Shown here: piece by piece, positions 8,955 through 17,804 of the stretch
Position numbering within the stretch: position 1 is the first letter of the stretch
How the letters are laid out: the number at the start of each line of letters is the position of its first letter
DNA from: Aquabacterium sp.
GTDB taxonomy: Bacteria; Pseudomonadota; Gammaproteobacteria; Burkholderiales; Burkholderiaceae_C
Direction: 5' to 3'
DNA: 64,000 nt
NCBI RefSeq assembly: GCF_029946005.1
Contig: NZ_JAQSDR010000006.1
Span: forward strand, 186,001 to 250,000
The notes under the pieces: model-generated
Told to the model about the DNA's origin: nothing
The model's input: only the letters and a program-made list of their open reading frames with translations
Databases searched by the model: none
Translations under genes and position numbers: made by a program

Positions 8955-10424
8955 ATGACCACTCAGTTTGATTCCGCCCTTGTCTGGTTCCGCCGCGACC
9001 TGCGCAGCACCGACCACGCCGCCCTGCACTACGCCCTGAAACAGGCCCGGCGCGTGTGGTGCGTGTTCGTGTTCGACACCGACATCCTGGATCCCCTGCC
9101 CCGCGCAGACCGCCGGGTGGTGTTCATTCGCGACAGCCTGGTCGAGTTGGACGATGCCCTGCGCCAACTGGCCACCGAGCGAGAAGCTCCGCACGCTGAG
9201 CACGCGGGCTTGATCGTTTTGCACGGCAGCGCACTCACGGAGATTCCCCGCTTGGCGCAGCAACTGGGCGTTCAAGCGGTGTTCGCCAACCACGACGACG
9301 AGCCCGACGCCCTGGTGCGCGACGCGAAAGTGCGGGGCAAACTGAGTGATGTGGGTGCAGCGCTGTTCACGTCCAAGGATCACGTGATTTTCGAGCGCAA
9401 TGAAATCCTGACCGGCAACGACACGCCCTATGGCGTCTTCACGCCCTATAAAAACAACTGGCTGAAGAAGATAGACGAGTTTTACGTCAAGGCCTACCCG
9501 GTGGCCAGCCATGCGCAGCACCTGGCGGCCATCCCGGCCGATGTCGGTATGAAAGCGGCCAATGGTTCGCGCCTGCCCAGCCTGGGTGAACTCGGGTTCG
9601 AAGCCACCGATGCCCTGAAAGTGCCCGCCGGCATGAGCGGCGCCCAGGCCTTGCTGGATGACTTTCTGGAGCGCATGGACCAGTACCGCGACACCCGCGA
9701 CTTCCCTGGTGTGAAGGGGCCCAGCTACCTGTCCACCCACTTGCGCTTTGGCACGGTGTCGATCCGTCTGCTGGCCAAGCTGGCCTGGGACCGCAGCAAG
9801 GCAGGTTCTGCGGGCGCGCAGACCTGGTTGTCCGAGTTGATCTGGCGCGATTTCTACCACCAGGTCATGCACCACCATCCCCATGTGATCGGCCACAGCT
9901 TCAAGCGCGAATACGACAAAATCAAGTGGTTGCACGGCGCCAAGGCCGAAGCGCGCTTTGCGGCCTGGTGTGGCGGACGCACCGGCTACCCCCTGGTGGA
10001 CGCGGCCATGCGCCAGATCAACCAGACCGGCTACATGCATAACCGCCTGCGCATGGTCGTGGCCAGCTTTTTGATCAAAGATTTGGGCATCGACTGGCGC
10101 TGGGGCGAGCGCTACTTTGCCGAGAAGCTGCTCGACTTTGACCTAGCCGCCAACAACGGCGGCTGGCAATGGGCCGCCTCCACGGGCTGCGACGCCCAGC
10201 CCTACTTCCGCATTTTCAACCCCATCAACCAAAGCCAGAAGTTCGATGGGGCCGGCAAATTCATCCGCCGCTACGTGCCCGAGTTGGCCCACCTGAGCGA
10301 CAAGGCCATCCATGCCCCCTGGCAGGGCGATCTGGGCGATGCCGTGGACTACCCCGCGCCCATCGTTCAACACGACGAGGCCCGGGCAGAAACCTTGGCG
10401 CGCTACGCGGTGGTCAAGGGCTAG
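8955..10424 (+). CDS. phrB: Deoxyribodipyrimidine photolyase
   Basis: 489 residues from the ATG at 8955, chosen because the longer frame would overlap the divergent yqgE start. The N-terminal Rossmann-like antenna domain begins ALVWFRRDLRSTDH. The C-terminal FAD-binding domain has GGWQWAASTGCDAQPYFR and the RIFNP signature. It repairs UV-induced pyrimidine dimers using blue light. Its 3' end overlaps the convergent diguanylate cyclase gene by 4 bases. Confidence 0.95.
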   Translation: MTTQFDSALVWFRRDLRSTDHAALHYALKQARRVWCVFVFDTDILDPLPRADRRVVFIRDSLVELDDALRQLATEREAPHAEHAGLIVLHGSALTEIPRLAQQLGVQAVFANHDDEPDALVRDAKVRGKLSDVGAALFTSKDHVIFERNEILTGNDTPYGVFTPYKNNWLKKIDEFYVKAYPVASHAQHLAAIPADVGMKAANGSRLPSLGELGFEATDALKVPAGMSGAQALLDDFLERMDQYRDTRDFPGVKGPSYLSTHLRFGTVSIRLLAKLAWDRSKAGSAGAQTWLSELIWRDFYHQVMHHHPHVIGHSFKREYDKIKWLHGAKAEARFAAWCGGRTGYPLVDAAMRQINQTGYMHNRLRMVVASFLIKDLGIDWRWGERYFAEKLLDFDLAANNGGWQWAASTGCDAQPYFRIFNPINQSQKFDGAGKFIRRYVPELAHLSDKAIHAPWQGDLGDAVDYPAPIVQHDEARAETLARYAVVKG

Positions 10425-11518
10425 AACAACTCGATGTTGCCGACCTTGTTGCCTTCGGTGGTGATGATGCCCTGGCTGACCAGGTTCTCAAAACACAGGG
10501 TTTGATTGCGGCCTTGGTGCTTGGCCTGGTAGACGGCCTGGTCGGCCCGCGAAAAAGCCGCACTCGGCGTGTCATGCGCGTGAACGCCGGTGAAGCCCAA
10601 GCTGACCGTGACCTGCCCCACTTGCGGAAAAGCATAGGCCTGCATGTTTTGCCGAAACCGCTCGAACACGCGCAGGGCGTGTTTTTCAGTGCCACCGCGC
10701 AGCAGCACCACGAACTCTTCGCCCCCAAAGCGGAACAGGCGGTCGTAGTGCCGGAAGGTCTGGCGCATGATCCGCGCCACCAGCACCAGCACTTCATCGC
10801 CAATCAAATGGCCGAAGCGGTCGTTGACGAGCTTGAAGTGGTCGATGTCGATGACGCCGAGCCAGAAGGTGTTCATCTGCGAACCACGGCGCTCGGCCTC
10901 ACTCTCAGCATCTTCGGCGCTCAACTGCACCGGCATGGAGGCCTTGAGGAAGGTGGCGTCAAAAGTCTGACGGTTGAGCAAGCCGGTGAGCGAATCACGC
11001 TGGCTGGATTCCAGCAGGTTTTGGAAATTGCCGAACACGCGCAGCAAGGTCTGCATGGAGCGCAGGTCGCGCAAGGGCAAGGGCTGCGCCGAGCGAACTT
11101 CCAGCACGCCCGATTGGCCCAGTTCGGCGTGCAAGGTCAACACGGTCAACCAAGTGGCGCCGTCATCTTTGCCAGGGCCATCTTCGGCTTCATTCAAGGG
11201 GCGCTGCACCAACATGCGCGAGACCAGCGCCTCTTCCCGGGCGGGGAAATCTTCCATGAAAGGCATGGTGTCCGGGTCCAGCCAGGGCGGATCACTGATG
11301 GTCAATTGACCGCGCCTTGCCAACCCGGAACACAACCAGTGCTGATCCCCACCCTCCTGACCAAGAACACGGTAAACACCGACACTGGAGGCCCCCAACA
11401 GCTCTAAAACGCTTTGGGCCAAGGAGACGTCCAGCAGCTCACGATCGCGCTGGGCGGTCAGGTGCGCCAGTTGATCGATCGCGGCGGTGTCGGTGTCCAC
11501 GAAATCAGGCGTTGCCAC
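10421..11518 (-). CDS. Diguanylate cyclase with GAF-like N-terminus
   Basis: 365 residues. Residues about 20-185 look like a GAF-type sensory domain; the rest is a GGDEF domain with an active GGEEF at 265-269 and an RxxD (R256-D259) inhibitory site, so it should make c-di-GMP with product feedback. It overlaps the 3' end of chpA by 14 bases, which couples its translation to the pilus chemosensory operon. The protein ends VGNIELF, a tail that resembles the end of the CheZ-like protein at 59596. No membrane segment is visible, so it is probably cytoplasmic. Confidence 0.92.
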   Translation of the reverse strand: MATPDFVDTDTAAIDQLAHLTAQRDRELLDVSLAQSVLELLGASSVGVYRVLGQEGGDQHWLCSGLARRGQLTISDPPWLDPDTMPFMEDFPAREEALVSRMLVQRPLNEAEDGPGKDDGATWLTVLTLHAELGQSGVLEVRSAQPLPLRDLRSMQTLLRVFGNFQNLLESSQRDSLTGLLNRQTFDATFLKASMPVQLSAEDAESEAERRGSQMNTFWLGVIDIDHFKLVNDRFGHLIGDEVLVLVARIMRQTFRHYDRLFRFGGEEFVVLLRGGTEKHALRVFERFRQNMQAYAFPQVGQVTVSLGFTGVHAHDTPSAAFSRADQAVYQAKHQGRNQTLCFENLVSQGIITTEGNKVGNIELF

Positions 11519-14500
11519 TCACAGCCGCCGCCTCTCGCTGCAAAGCGTAGCGGGCCACCAGAGCCAGCAGTTCTTCTTCCCCGTAAGGTTTGCCCAGATA
11601 GTGGTTGGCGCCAAGTTGCGTGGCGTAGTCGCGGTGCTTTTGGGCAATGCGCGACGAAATCATCACCACCGGCAAATCCTTCCAACGCTCGTGACCACGG
11701 ATGTTTCGCACCAGGTCGAAACCATCCATGCGCGGCATTTCGATGTCGGACAGCACCACCACGGGGACCTCTTCGGCCAGGCGCTCCAGGGCGTCCATGC
11801 CATCCTTGGCCAGCACGACGCGGTAACCTTCACGCGCCAGCAAGCGCTGCGTGACGCGGCGCACAGTCAAGGAGTCGTCAACCACCAGAACCAGCGGCGG
11901 CAGGGCCTCGACGGCCACGGCAGCCGCCTGCTCCGCTTCGGTCTCTTCACCGTTGGCGACCGCGTGCAAAGCTGCCTTGGTGTAGGCCTGGGCCACATCG
12001 CCATAAACCGTGGCCAAAGCCACCGGGTTGTAGATCAGCGAGACTGCGCCCGAGGCAAGCAGGGTCATGCCCGCCAAGCCAGGCAGACGCGACAACTGCG
12101 GCCCCAGGTTCTTGACGACCACTTCGTGGTTGCCCAGCACTTCATCCACGTGCAGGGCAATGCGTTGCTGCGCCGAGCGCACCACGATCACCGGCAGTGA
12201 ACGACCTTCGGCCACGCCGCGTGGACTGATTTGCAGCAAGGCGCCCAGCCAGTAAAACGGCAGGACCAGGTCGGCGAACTGGTAAGTGCCAAACTCATAG
12301 GCCTGCTCAACCTCGGCCGGTTTGGCGCGGCGCACCATCTCGATCAAATGGGTGGGGACCGCCACGGTGACGTCACCGCAGCGCAGCATCACCACCTTGG
12401 TGACCGCCGTGGTCAAAGGCAAGACCAACTTGAAGCTGGTGCCCTGCCCTGCCGCGGTGGACGTTTCAATGCGACCGCCCATGGCGTTCACTTCAGAACG
12501 AACCACGTCCATGCCGATGCCGCGTCCTGCCAGCTCGGTGACGGTGTCCGCCGTCGAAAAGCCGGGCGTGAAAATCATCTGGGCCAACTCGCCGGGCGGG
12601 ACATCCGCGTCTGGTTGGACCAGGCCCATGGCGACGGCTTTCTGGCGAATGCGGTCCAGGTTCAGACCCGCGCCATCGTCGCGGAACTCCAGCGAAACTT
12701 CATTACCTTCCTGGCGCAGGGACACGGTCACCAGGCCCGCCGGGTCCTTGCCCGCCGCTTGGCGCACGGCCGGAACCTCGATGCCATGGGTGATGCAATT
12801 GCGAAGCAAGTGCTCGAAGGCACCCGTCATGCGCTCCAGCACGCCCCGGTCAACTTCGGTGGCCCCACCGACAATGTCCAGCTTGACTTGCTTGCCGGTT
12901 TCCTTGGCGGCCTGGCGCACCACGCGGTACAGGCGGTCAGACAAACCTTCGAACTCGACCATGCGCGTGCGCAGCAAGTCATCCTGCAGGTCGCGCGTCA
13001 GGCGGGCCTGCGCGGCCAGTTGGTCTTCGGCCACTTCGAGCGTGCGGTTCAAGGAGCGCTGCACCGTGGCCACGTCGTTCACCGACTCGGCCATCATGCG
13101 GGTCAACTCCTGGAAGCGCGTGTAACGGTCGAACTCAAGCGGATCGAAGGTCTGGCTGGCGGCACGGGCCGCTTCTAGGCGGGTGTTCAGCTGCGTGTCG
13201 GCTTGCAGTTCGATGTCACGCAACTGCTGGCGCAAACGGCCCAAGTTGTCGGTGAGGTCGGTGAGCGAACCACGGATCTGGCCCACTTGCGAAGCGATCC
13301 GCGTGCGGGCAATGCTGACCTCACCGGCGTGATTGACCAGGCGATCAAGCAGTTGCGGACGGACTCGCACCACGGCTTGCACCGCGGCTTGCGTGTTGTC
13401 ACGCTTGGGCGCCACGGTCAGGCGGCGGCCATTGTTGGCCAGGGTGGTCCAGTCGATCACGGTTGGAGCCGCCACGGCGCCAAGCGCGTCAGCCGCCGGT
13501 GGCACCTCCGACGTCGGCAGGTCCGCGGGCGCCATGGAACTCACCACGGCGGTGGGCAGAGACTCCACCACGCGCGACACCGTTTCGACCGGCTCGGCCG
13601 GAGGCAGCGGCTTGCTGACCTCGGCATCGTAGATTTGCGCATCTCGTTGCGACAAGGCTTCGAATTCTTCAACCAGCGCATCAACGCGGGCTTCCAGGGG
13701 CTCGACCTCGTCACGCGTGATCGACTCGGAGCCAATCAGGTGCTCAATGGTGGTTTCAAGGCGGTGGGCCAATTCGCCCAAGCGCATGGCACCGGCCAGG
13801 CGTGCACCACCCTTGAAGGTGTGCAGGGTGCGCATACAGGCTGCAGGCGCGGCCGGGTGAGTGGGCTGGTCCAGCCACTGGCGCATCTGGCTGGCCAGCT
13901 GGGGCAGCAACTCCTGCGCTTCTTCTTCGAAAATGGGGAAGAGGTCGGGATCGACGGCGTCGTGCGCCTCCAGGTCGTCACGGTCGTCCAGGCCAGTGAT
14001 GCTGTCGGCCTTGCGCATGACGGTCGAGACCGCAGGGTGCAGCACCTCCGGCAGCGAATCCAGCGATTTGATCTCGGCCTGACCCAAAGGGCTGGGCTGG
14101 GTCGGGATCATTTCGTCGTGGGACGACTGGTCAAACGACGAATCAGGCACCGCCGATTCATCGACCGAGTGCACCAGACGCAGGTGGCCATGGCTTCGGT
14201 TCTCATCCGAACCAGCTTCGCCCTCTTCGCCATCGCCGGTGTCGAGCTCGCCCAGCAAGCTGCGCGCTTCAAGGCGGCGCGAGGCGGTGTGGTCGTACAC
14301 CTCCAGGCGACGCATCAAATCGTCGTTGGGCGTCTTGAGGAAACCAGCGGCGAATTGGTGCAGCAGGTGGCGGATGTCGTCGGCGGCTTCATTGAACAAG
14401 GCAGCCACTTCTGGCTCGCCGCGGCCCAAGGCATGGGCACGCATCAGGCTGTGCTCCAGCAGGCGCGCCAGTTGCGACAGTTCGGCGTAACCCACGGTGG

Positions 14501-17500
14501 CGGAATTGCCCGCCAGCGAGTGCGCCAGGGCAATCGCGTCTTCCGACACCGGATGGTGCAACTCCAGCGCCCATTCGCTCAGCGAGGTGCACAAGCGACG
14601 AGACTGCTCGTCGGCCTCGTTCAAGTAAATGTTGAACAGCGGGATGCTGATGCGCAACGGGCCGATGACCTTGACTTGGTCATCGGACTCGGCTGGGTAC
14701 TCATTGGTCGAGGCAGTTTCGTCCACCACGGCGGCCTCATCCACAGGATGGGCGGCCGCCTCGTCGGCGAACACGCTGGGCTCGGATTCGAGGTACAGCG
14801 GCTGCGAATTTTCAAAGACCTCGGGCACCTGAACCTGGAGGGCCTCATCGGACACGAGGTCCAGGACGATGGCTGGCTCGGGCTCTGCGGGCAACGCTTC
14901 TTGCAGCAACCAATCGGATTCGGTGAGTTCGGCCGCCTCCGCTTGCACCTGAGGGACATCATCTTCAGGCGGCAACTCCAGGGTCAGCAAATCGCCATCA
15001 ATGCTGGGCAGGTGGGAGTCGGTGAACGCCGATGGCTGGGTGACTGGTTCATCTTCAGATGCCGCCGACGCCTCCTGCTCGCCCCCCAGATCGACCAGGG
15101 GCAAGGTCAGGGCGGACAGGTCGTCTTCGGCCGGGGCCGAAGACTCTTCAGCCGCGAAAGATTGGACATCCGTGGCAGCGAAGGTGGAGCCGCCACCAAT
15201 CGGCACGCGGCGCCCTTCCAGGCGCAAGGTGTCGGCAGCGCGCACCAGGTCGGCACTGTGCCAACCTTGGGCGCTTCGGGCTTCGATGGCCTTGGTCCAG
15301 CCGACCATGTACTCCAGCGCTTCGGCGGTGAAGCCCAGCAAGTCAGGGCTGGCTGGCGCTTGGGATGCCATCCAGGTGTTGAACAATTGCTCGCAGGCCC
15401 AGCCCGCTTCGCCGTAGTCGTTCAGACCGACCATGCGCGAGCTGCCCTTCAGGGTGTGGAAACCACGGCGCACGCTGGTGAGCAGGGTCACGTCATCCGG
15501 GTTGGTGAGCAAGCCCTCGGTGGCCTCCAGAGCGCTGGCGAGGACCTCGTTGGCCTCCTCCAGGAAGATGCCACGCATCTCGTCGTCTTCTTCCAGACCA
15601 GTGAGCTCGGCTGGCACCACCGGGGTGGGCATCAAAGGCGTGTGGCCGCTGTCGGTGAAGGCTTCACCAACGGGCAGGTCCAGGCCCACGGGCTCAGACA
15701 CCGAATTCGCGAAATCGGCCATGACCTGCGCCACTTGCTCGCGGGCCAGCGTTTGAGCATCATGGTCATCCGAGGCCTGGGCCGTTGCCAAAGCCGCTTG
15801 GGCGGAGGCCACGGTGTCGGCCAATGCAGGCTGATCCTGCACCATGGGCGTATCAGCCAGCTTCTGCAATTCGTCCGAGACATCGCTCAAGGACACTTCG
15901 TCACGGGTGACCGATTCGACCACGGCTTCGGCTGCGGTCTGCACCTCATCGCGCTCGGCCTTTTGGGCAGCGGCTTCGACCGGGTCGGGCAAGGCCACGG
16001 GGATCGGTGCCGAACGCTCGCGGCCCATCAAGGGCGACAGCACGCCAGTGTCGGGATCGTACTTGAACAGCGCTTTGACCAGATTGGGCTGCACGTTCAG
16101 CATGTCAATCAGGAAGCCCAGCGCACCCAGGTTGGTGGCCAAGCGGTCGAACACGCCAGCGTCACCGGCTTCCTGAACATTGGTGTCGGGTTGCAGCAAG
16201 TGATCCACGTCTTCGCGCATGCGAACCGTGGCGTGGCCAGCCATGTCAAGGCCCAGCACGGCCAACACGCCTCGCATGGCCTGCAATTGCGTGGGCACGT
16301 TCACCAGCGAAGCGGGCTGAGTGGGATTGCGGAAGAACAGATCGATGTTCTTTTCGGCTTCGCTCAGGTTGCTGCGCAACTCCTGCACCACGCTGCCAAT
16401 GGTCTGGCGGTCGGAAACCCGGCGGTACAGGTCTTCCATCCACGATTCCAGCGGCTGAGCCGGCTGGCCCTGGCGGACCGCGTCGATGCGGCTGGCCAGG
16501 CGATGGATGCGGTCTTTCTGCTCCGGGTGGTCGAACTCGCCGTCTTCCAGCGAGGCCTCCTGGTAGAGAAGGCTGGTGGCCACTTCCATGGCCAGACTGG
16601 GCTCGGGCGCCTGGCCCGACTGCACGGTCTGGTTCACGGCCTGAGACAGCGCCTCAGCCAGCACCTCGCCATCGGGGTACAGCCGCTTGAGCGACTCGGC
16701 CACCAGGGCGAATTGTTCGTTCAGACCGCCCAGGCGCAACAACTCGCCGCCCGCGACCGCCGACCAGCCATCCTTGGCCCCGCCCACGCGTTTGACCGCC
16801 TGTGCCACCCAGGCCGGGTCATAGCGACCCAGGCTGGATTCCAGCAGATTGACCGGCGCGTGTTGGTCCAGGCCAAAGGTACGGCGCACGTTCGACAACA
16901 CCGAATTGGGCTTGGCATCCGAGCCCGATGCTTGCGCGCAGAAAAACAGCAACTCTTGCGCCAAGCGGTCAGAGGGTGTTTCCTTGCCCTGAACCAGCAC
17001 ACGCAATTGCTTGAGCAATGAGGACAACACGCGCTTGGCATGCACAGTCAGCGGCACATGGTCGCCAGCCAATGCTTCCAGGAAACCACTGGCCAGCATC
17101 CACGTGGCCGACTCGCGGTGTGCATGACGCTGCGACGAACCGCTGGCCAGCGAGGCGCACAAATCGGCCAGGGCCACCGCATCACGCGGCTGATTGCGGC
17201 GCAGCAAGGCCAGCAAGCCGGACTCGAAATCATCCACCGTGGCTTCATCCGCCGCACGGGGCGTGACCGACTCAGGCGGTGCCAAAGGTGCTTCCAGCGC
17301 CACCTTGGGCCAGTCCTGGCTCCACAGGTCGGTGGGACGCGGCAAGGTCGTGCCGGCCAGCGCCATCAGGGCTTCGTACTGGGGAAACAGCGCCAGCGCA
17401 GGCACATTCTTGCCGTTCAACCTACGCCCGATGTAGTCCATCAGCGCGAAGGAGCCACGCTCCACCGCCAACACAGCGGCTTCCGTGAGGGACGAAGGCC

Positions 17501-17786
17501 GGTTGATGAACTTCTGGACGACGGCTTCACTGGCGCGCAGCAAGGTGGCCCCCGCGGGCAAGCCCGCCAGCTCCAGCGCACCCACACCCTGGTGGATTTG
17601 CTGGCGCGCCTGCCGCAGCACGGCCGGGTCGCGCGCGTCCATGTCGGACAGGTCGGCCGAGCCGGCGTCCTTGAGGCCACGGTGCAGCGCTTTGTGCGCG
17701 GCATCCAGCGACTTGCGGAGTTCTTCCTGAACCCACGCCAAGGCGCTGAGATCGTCTGACATCGGGGCTGCTTGCATGCTGTCCAT
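11505..17786 (-). CDS. chpA: Pilus chemosensory hybrid histidine kinase ChpA/PilL
   Basis: 2093 residues. Several histidine phosphotransfer (Hpt) domains are followed by a CheA kinase core, a CheW-like domain and a C-terminal receiver. Canonical Hpt histidines are H777 (FHTLKGSS) and H1322 (LHTFKGGA). A third at H1089 (AHSLAGNS) lacks the usual lysine, and the N-terminal domain near residue 55 is degenerate. The ATPase N-box is near 1660 and the GRGIGMDV G-box near 1755. The receiver aspartate is D2014. Linkers at about 620-700 and 870-1050 are acidic and low in complexity. It is the kinase of the twitching-motility Pil-Chp pathway and phosphorylates PilG/PilH. It starts 18 bases after pilJ. 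Confidence 0.95.
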   Translation of the reverse strand: MDSMQAAPMSDDLSALAWVQEELRKSLDAAHKALHRGLKDAGSADLSDMDARDPAVLRQARQQIHQGVGALELAGLPAGATLLRASEAVVQKFINRPSSLTEAAVLAVERGSFALMDYIGRRLNGKNVPALALFPQYEALMALAGTTLPRPTDLWSQDWPKVALEAPLAPPESVTPRAADEATVDDFESGLLALLRRNQPRDAVALADLCASLASGSSQRHAHRESATWMLASGFLEALAGDHVPLTVHAKRVLSSLLKQLRVLVQGKETPSDRLAQELLFFCAQASGSDAKPNSVLSNVRRTFGLDQHAPVNLLESSLGRYDPAWVAQAVKRVGGAKDGWSAVAGGELLRLGGLNEQFALVAESLKRLYPDGEVLAEALSQAVNQTVQSGQAPEPSLAMEVATSLLYQEASLEDGEFDHPEQKDRIHRLASRIDAVRQGQPAQPLESWMEDLYRRVSDRQTIGSVVQELRSNLSEAEKNIDLFFRNPTQPASLVNVPTQLQAMRGVLAVLGLDMAGHATVRMREDVDHLLQPDTNVQEAGDAGVFDRLATNLGALGFLIDMLNVQPNLVKALFKYDPDTGVLSPLMGRERSAPIPVALPDPVEAAAQKAERDEVQTAAEAVVESVTRDEVSLSDVSDELQKLADTPMVQDQPALADTVASAQAALATAQASDDHDAQTLAREQVAQVMADFANSVSEPVGLDLPVGEAFTDSGHTPLMPTPVVPAELTGLEEDDEMRGIFLEEANEVLASALEATEGLLTNPDDVTLLTSVRRGFHTLKGSSRMVGLNDYGEAGWACEQLFNTWMASQAPASPDLLGFTAEALEYMVGWTKAIEARSAQGWHSADLVRAADTLRLEGRRVPIGGGSTFAATDVQSFAAEESSAPAEDDLSALTLPLVDLGGEQEASAASEDEPVTQPSAFTDSHLPSIDGDLLTLELPPEDDVPQVQAEAAELTESDWLLQEALPAEPEPAIVLDLVSDEALQVQVPEVFENSQPLYLESEPSVFADEAAAHPVDEAAVVDETASTNEYPAESDDQVKVIGPLRISIPLFNIYLNEADEQSRRLCTSLSEWALELHHPVSEDAIALAHSLAGNSATVGYAELSQLARLLEHSLMRAHALGRGEPEVAALFNEAADDIRHLLHQFAAGFLKTPNDDLMRRLEVYDHTASRRLEARSLLGELDTGDGEEGEAGSDENRSHGHLRLVHSVDESAVPDSSFDQSSHDEMIPTQPSPLGQAEIKSLDSLPEVLHPAVSTVMRKADSITGLDDRDDLEAHDAVDPDLFPIFEEEAQELLPQLASQMRQWLDQPTHPAAPAACMRTLHTFKGGARLAGAMRLGELAHRLETTIEHLIGSESITRDEVEPLEARVDALVEEFEALSQRDAQIYDAEVSKPLPPAEPVETVSRVVESLPTAVVSSMAPADLPTSEVPPAADALGAVAAPTVIDWTTLANNGRRLTVAPKRDNTQAAVQAVVRVRPQLLDRLVNHAGEVSIARTRIASQVGQIRGSLTDLTDNLGRLRQQLRDIELQADTQLNTRLEAARAASQTFDPLEFDRYTRFQELTRMMAESVNDVATVQRSLNRTLEVAEDQLAAQARLTRDLQDDLLRTRMVEFEGLSDRLYRVVRQAAKETGKQVKLDIVGGATEVDRGVLERMTGAFEHLLRNCITHGIEVPAVRQAAGKDPAGLVTVSLRQEGNEVSLEFRDDGAGLNLDRIRQKAVAMGLVQPDADVPPGELAQMIFTPGFSTADTVTELAGRGIGMDVVRSEVNAMGGRIETSTAAGQGTSFKLVLPLTTAVTKVVMLRCGDVTVAVPTHLIEMVRRAKPAEVEQAYEFGTYQFADLVLPFYWLGALLQISPRGVAEGRSLPVIVVRSAQQRIALHVDEVLGNHEVVVKNLGPQLSRLPGLAGMTLLASGAVSLIYNPVALATVYGDVAQAYTKAALHAVANGEETEAEQAAAVAVEALPPLVLVVDDSLTVRRVTQRLLAREGYRVVLAKDGMDALERLAEEVPVVVLSDIEMPRMDGFDLVRNIRGHERWKDLPVVMISSRIAQKHRDYATQLGANHYLGKPYGEEELLALVARYALQREAAAVSGNA

Positions 17787-17804
17787 GGGGTCGACTCTTA
17801 AGCC

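Noticed and set aside
13203..17021. A 1272-codon open frame on the plus strand opposite chpA
   Set aside because: Antisense shadow: low-complexity His/Arg/Gly/Gln sequence, no motif, no ribosome binding site, and full overlap with the ChpA reading frame.
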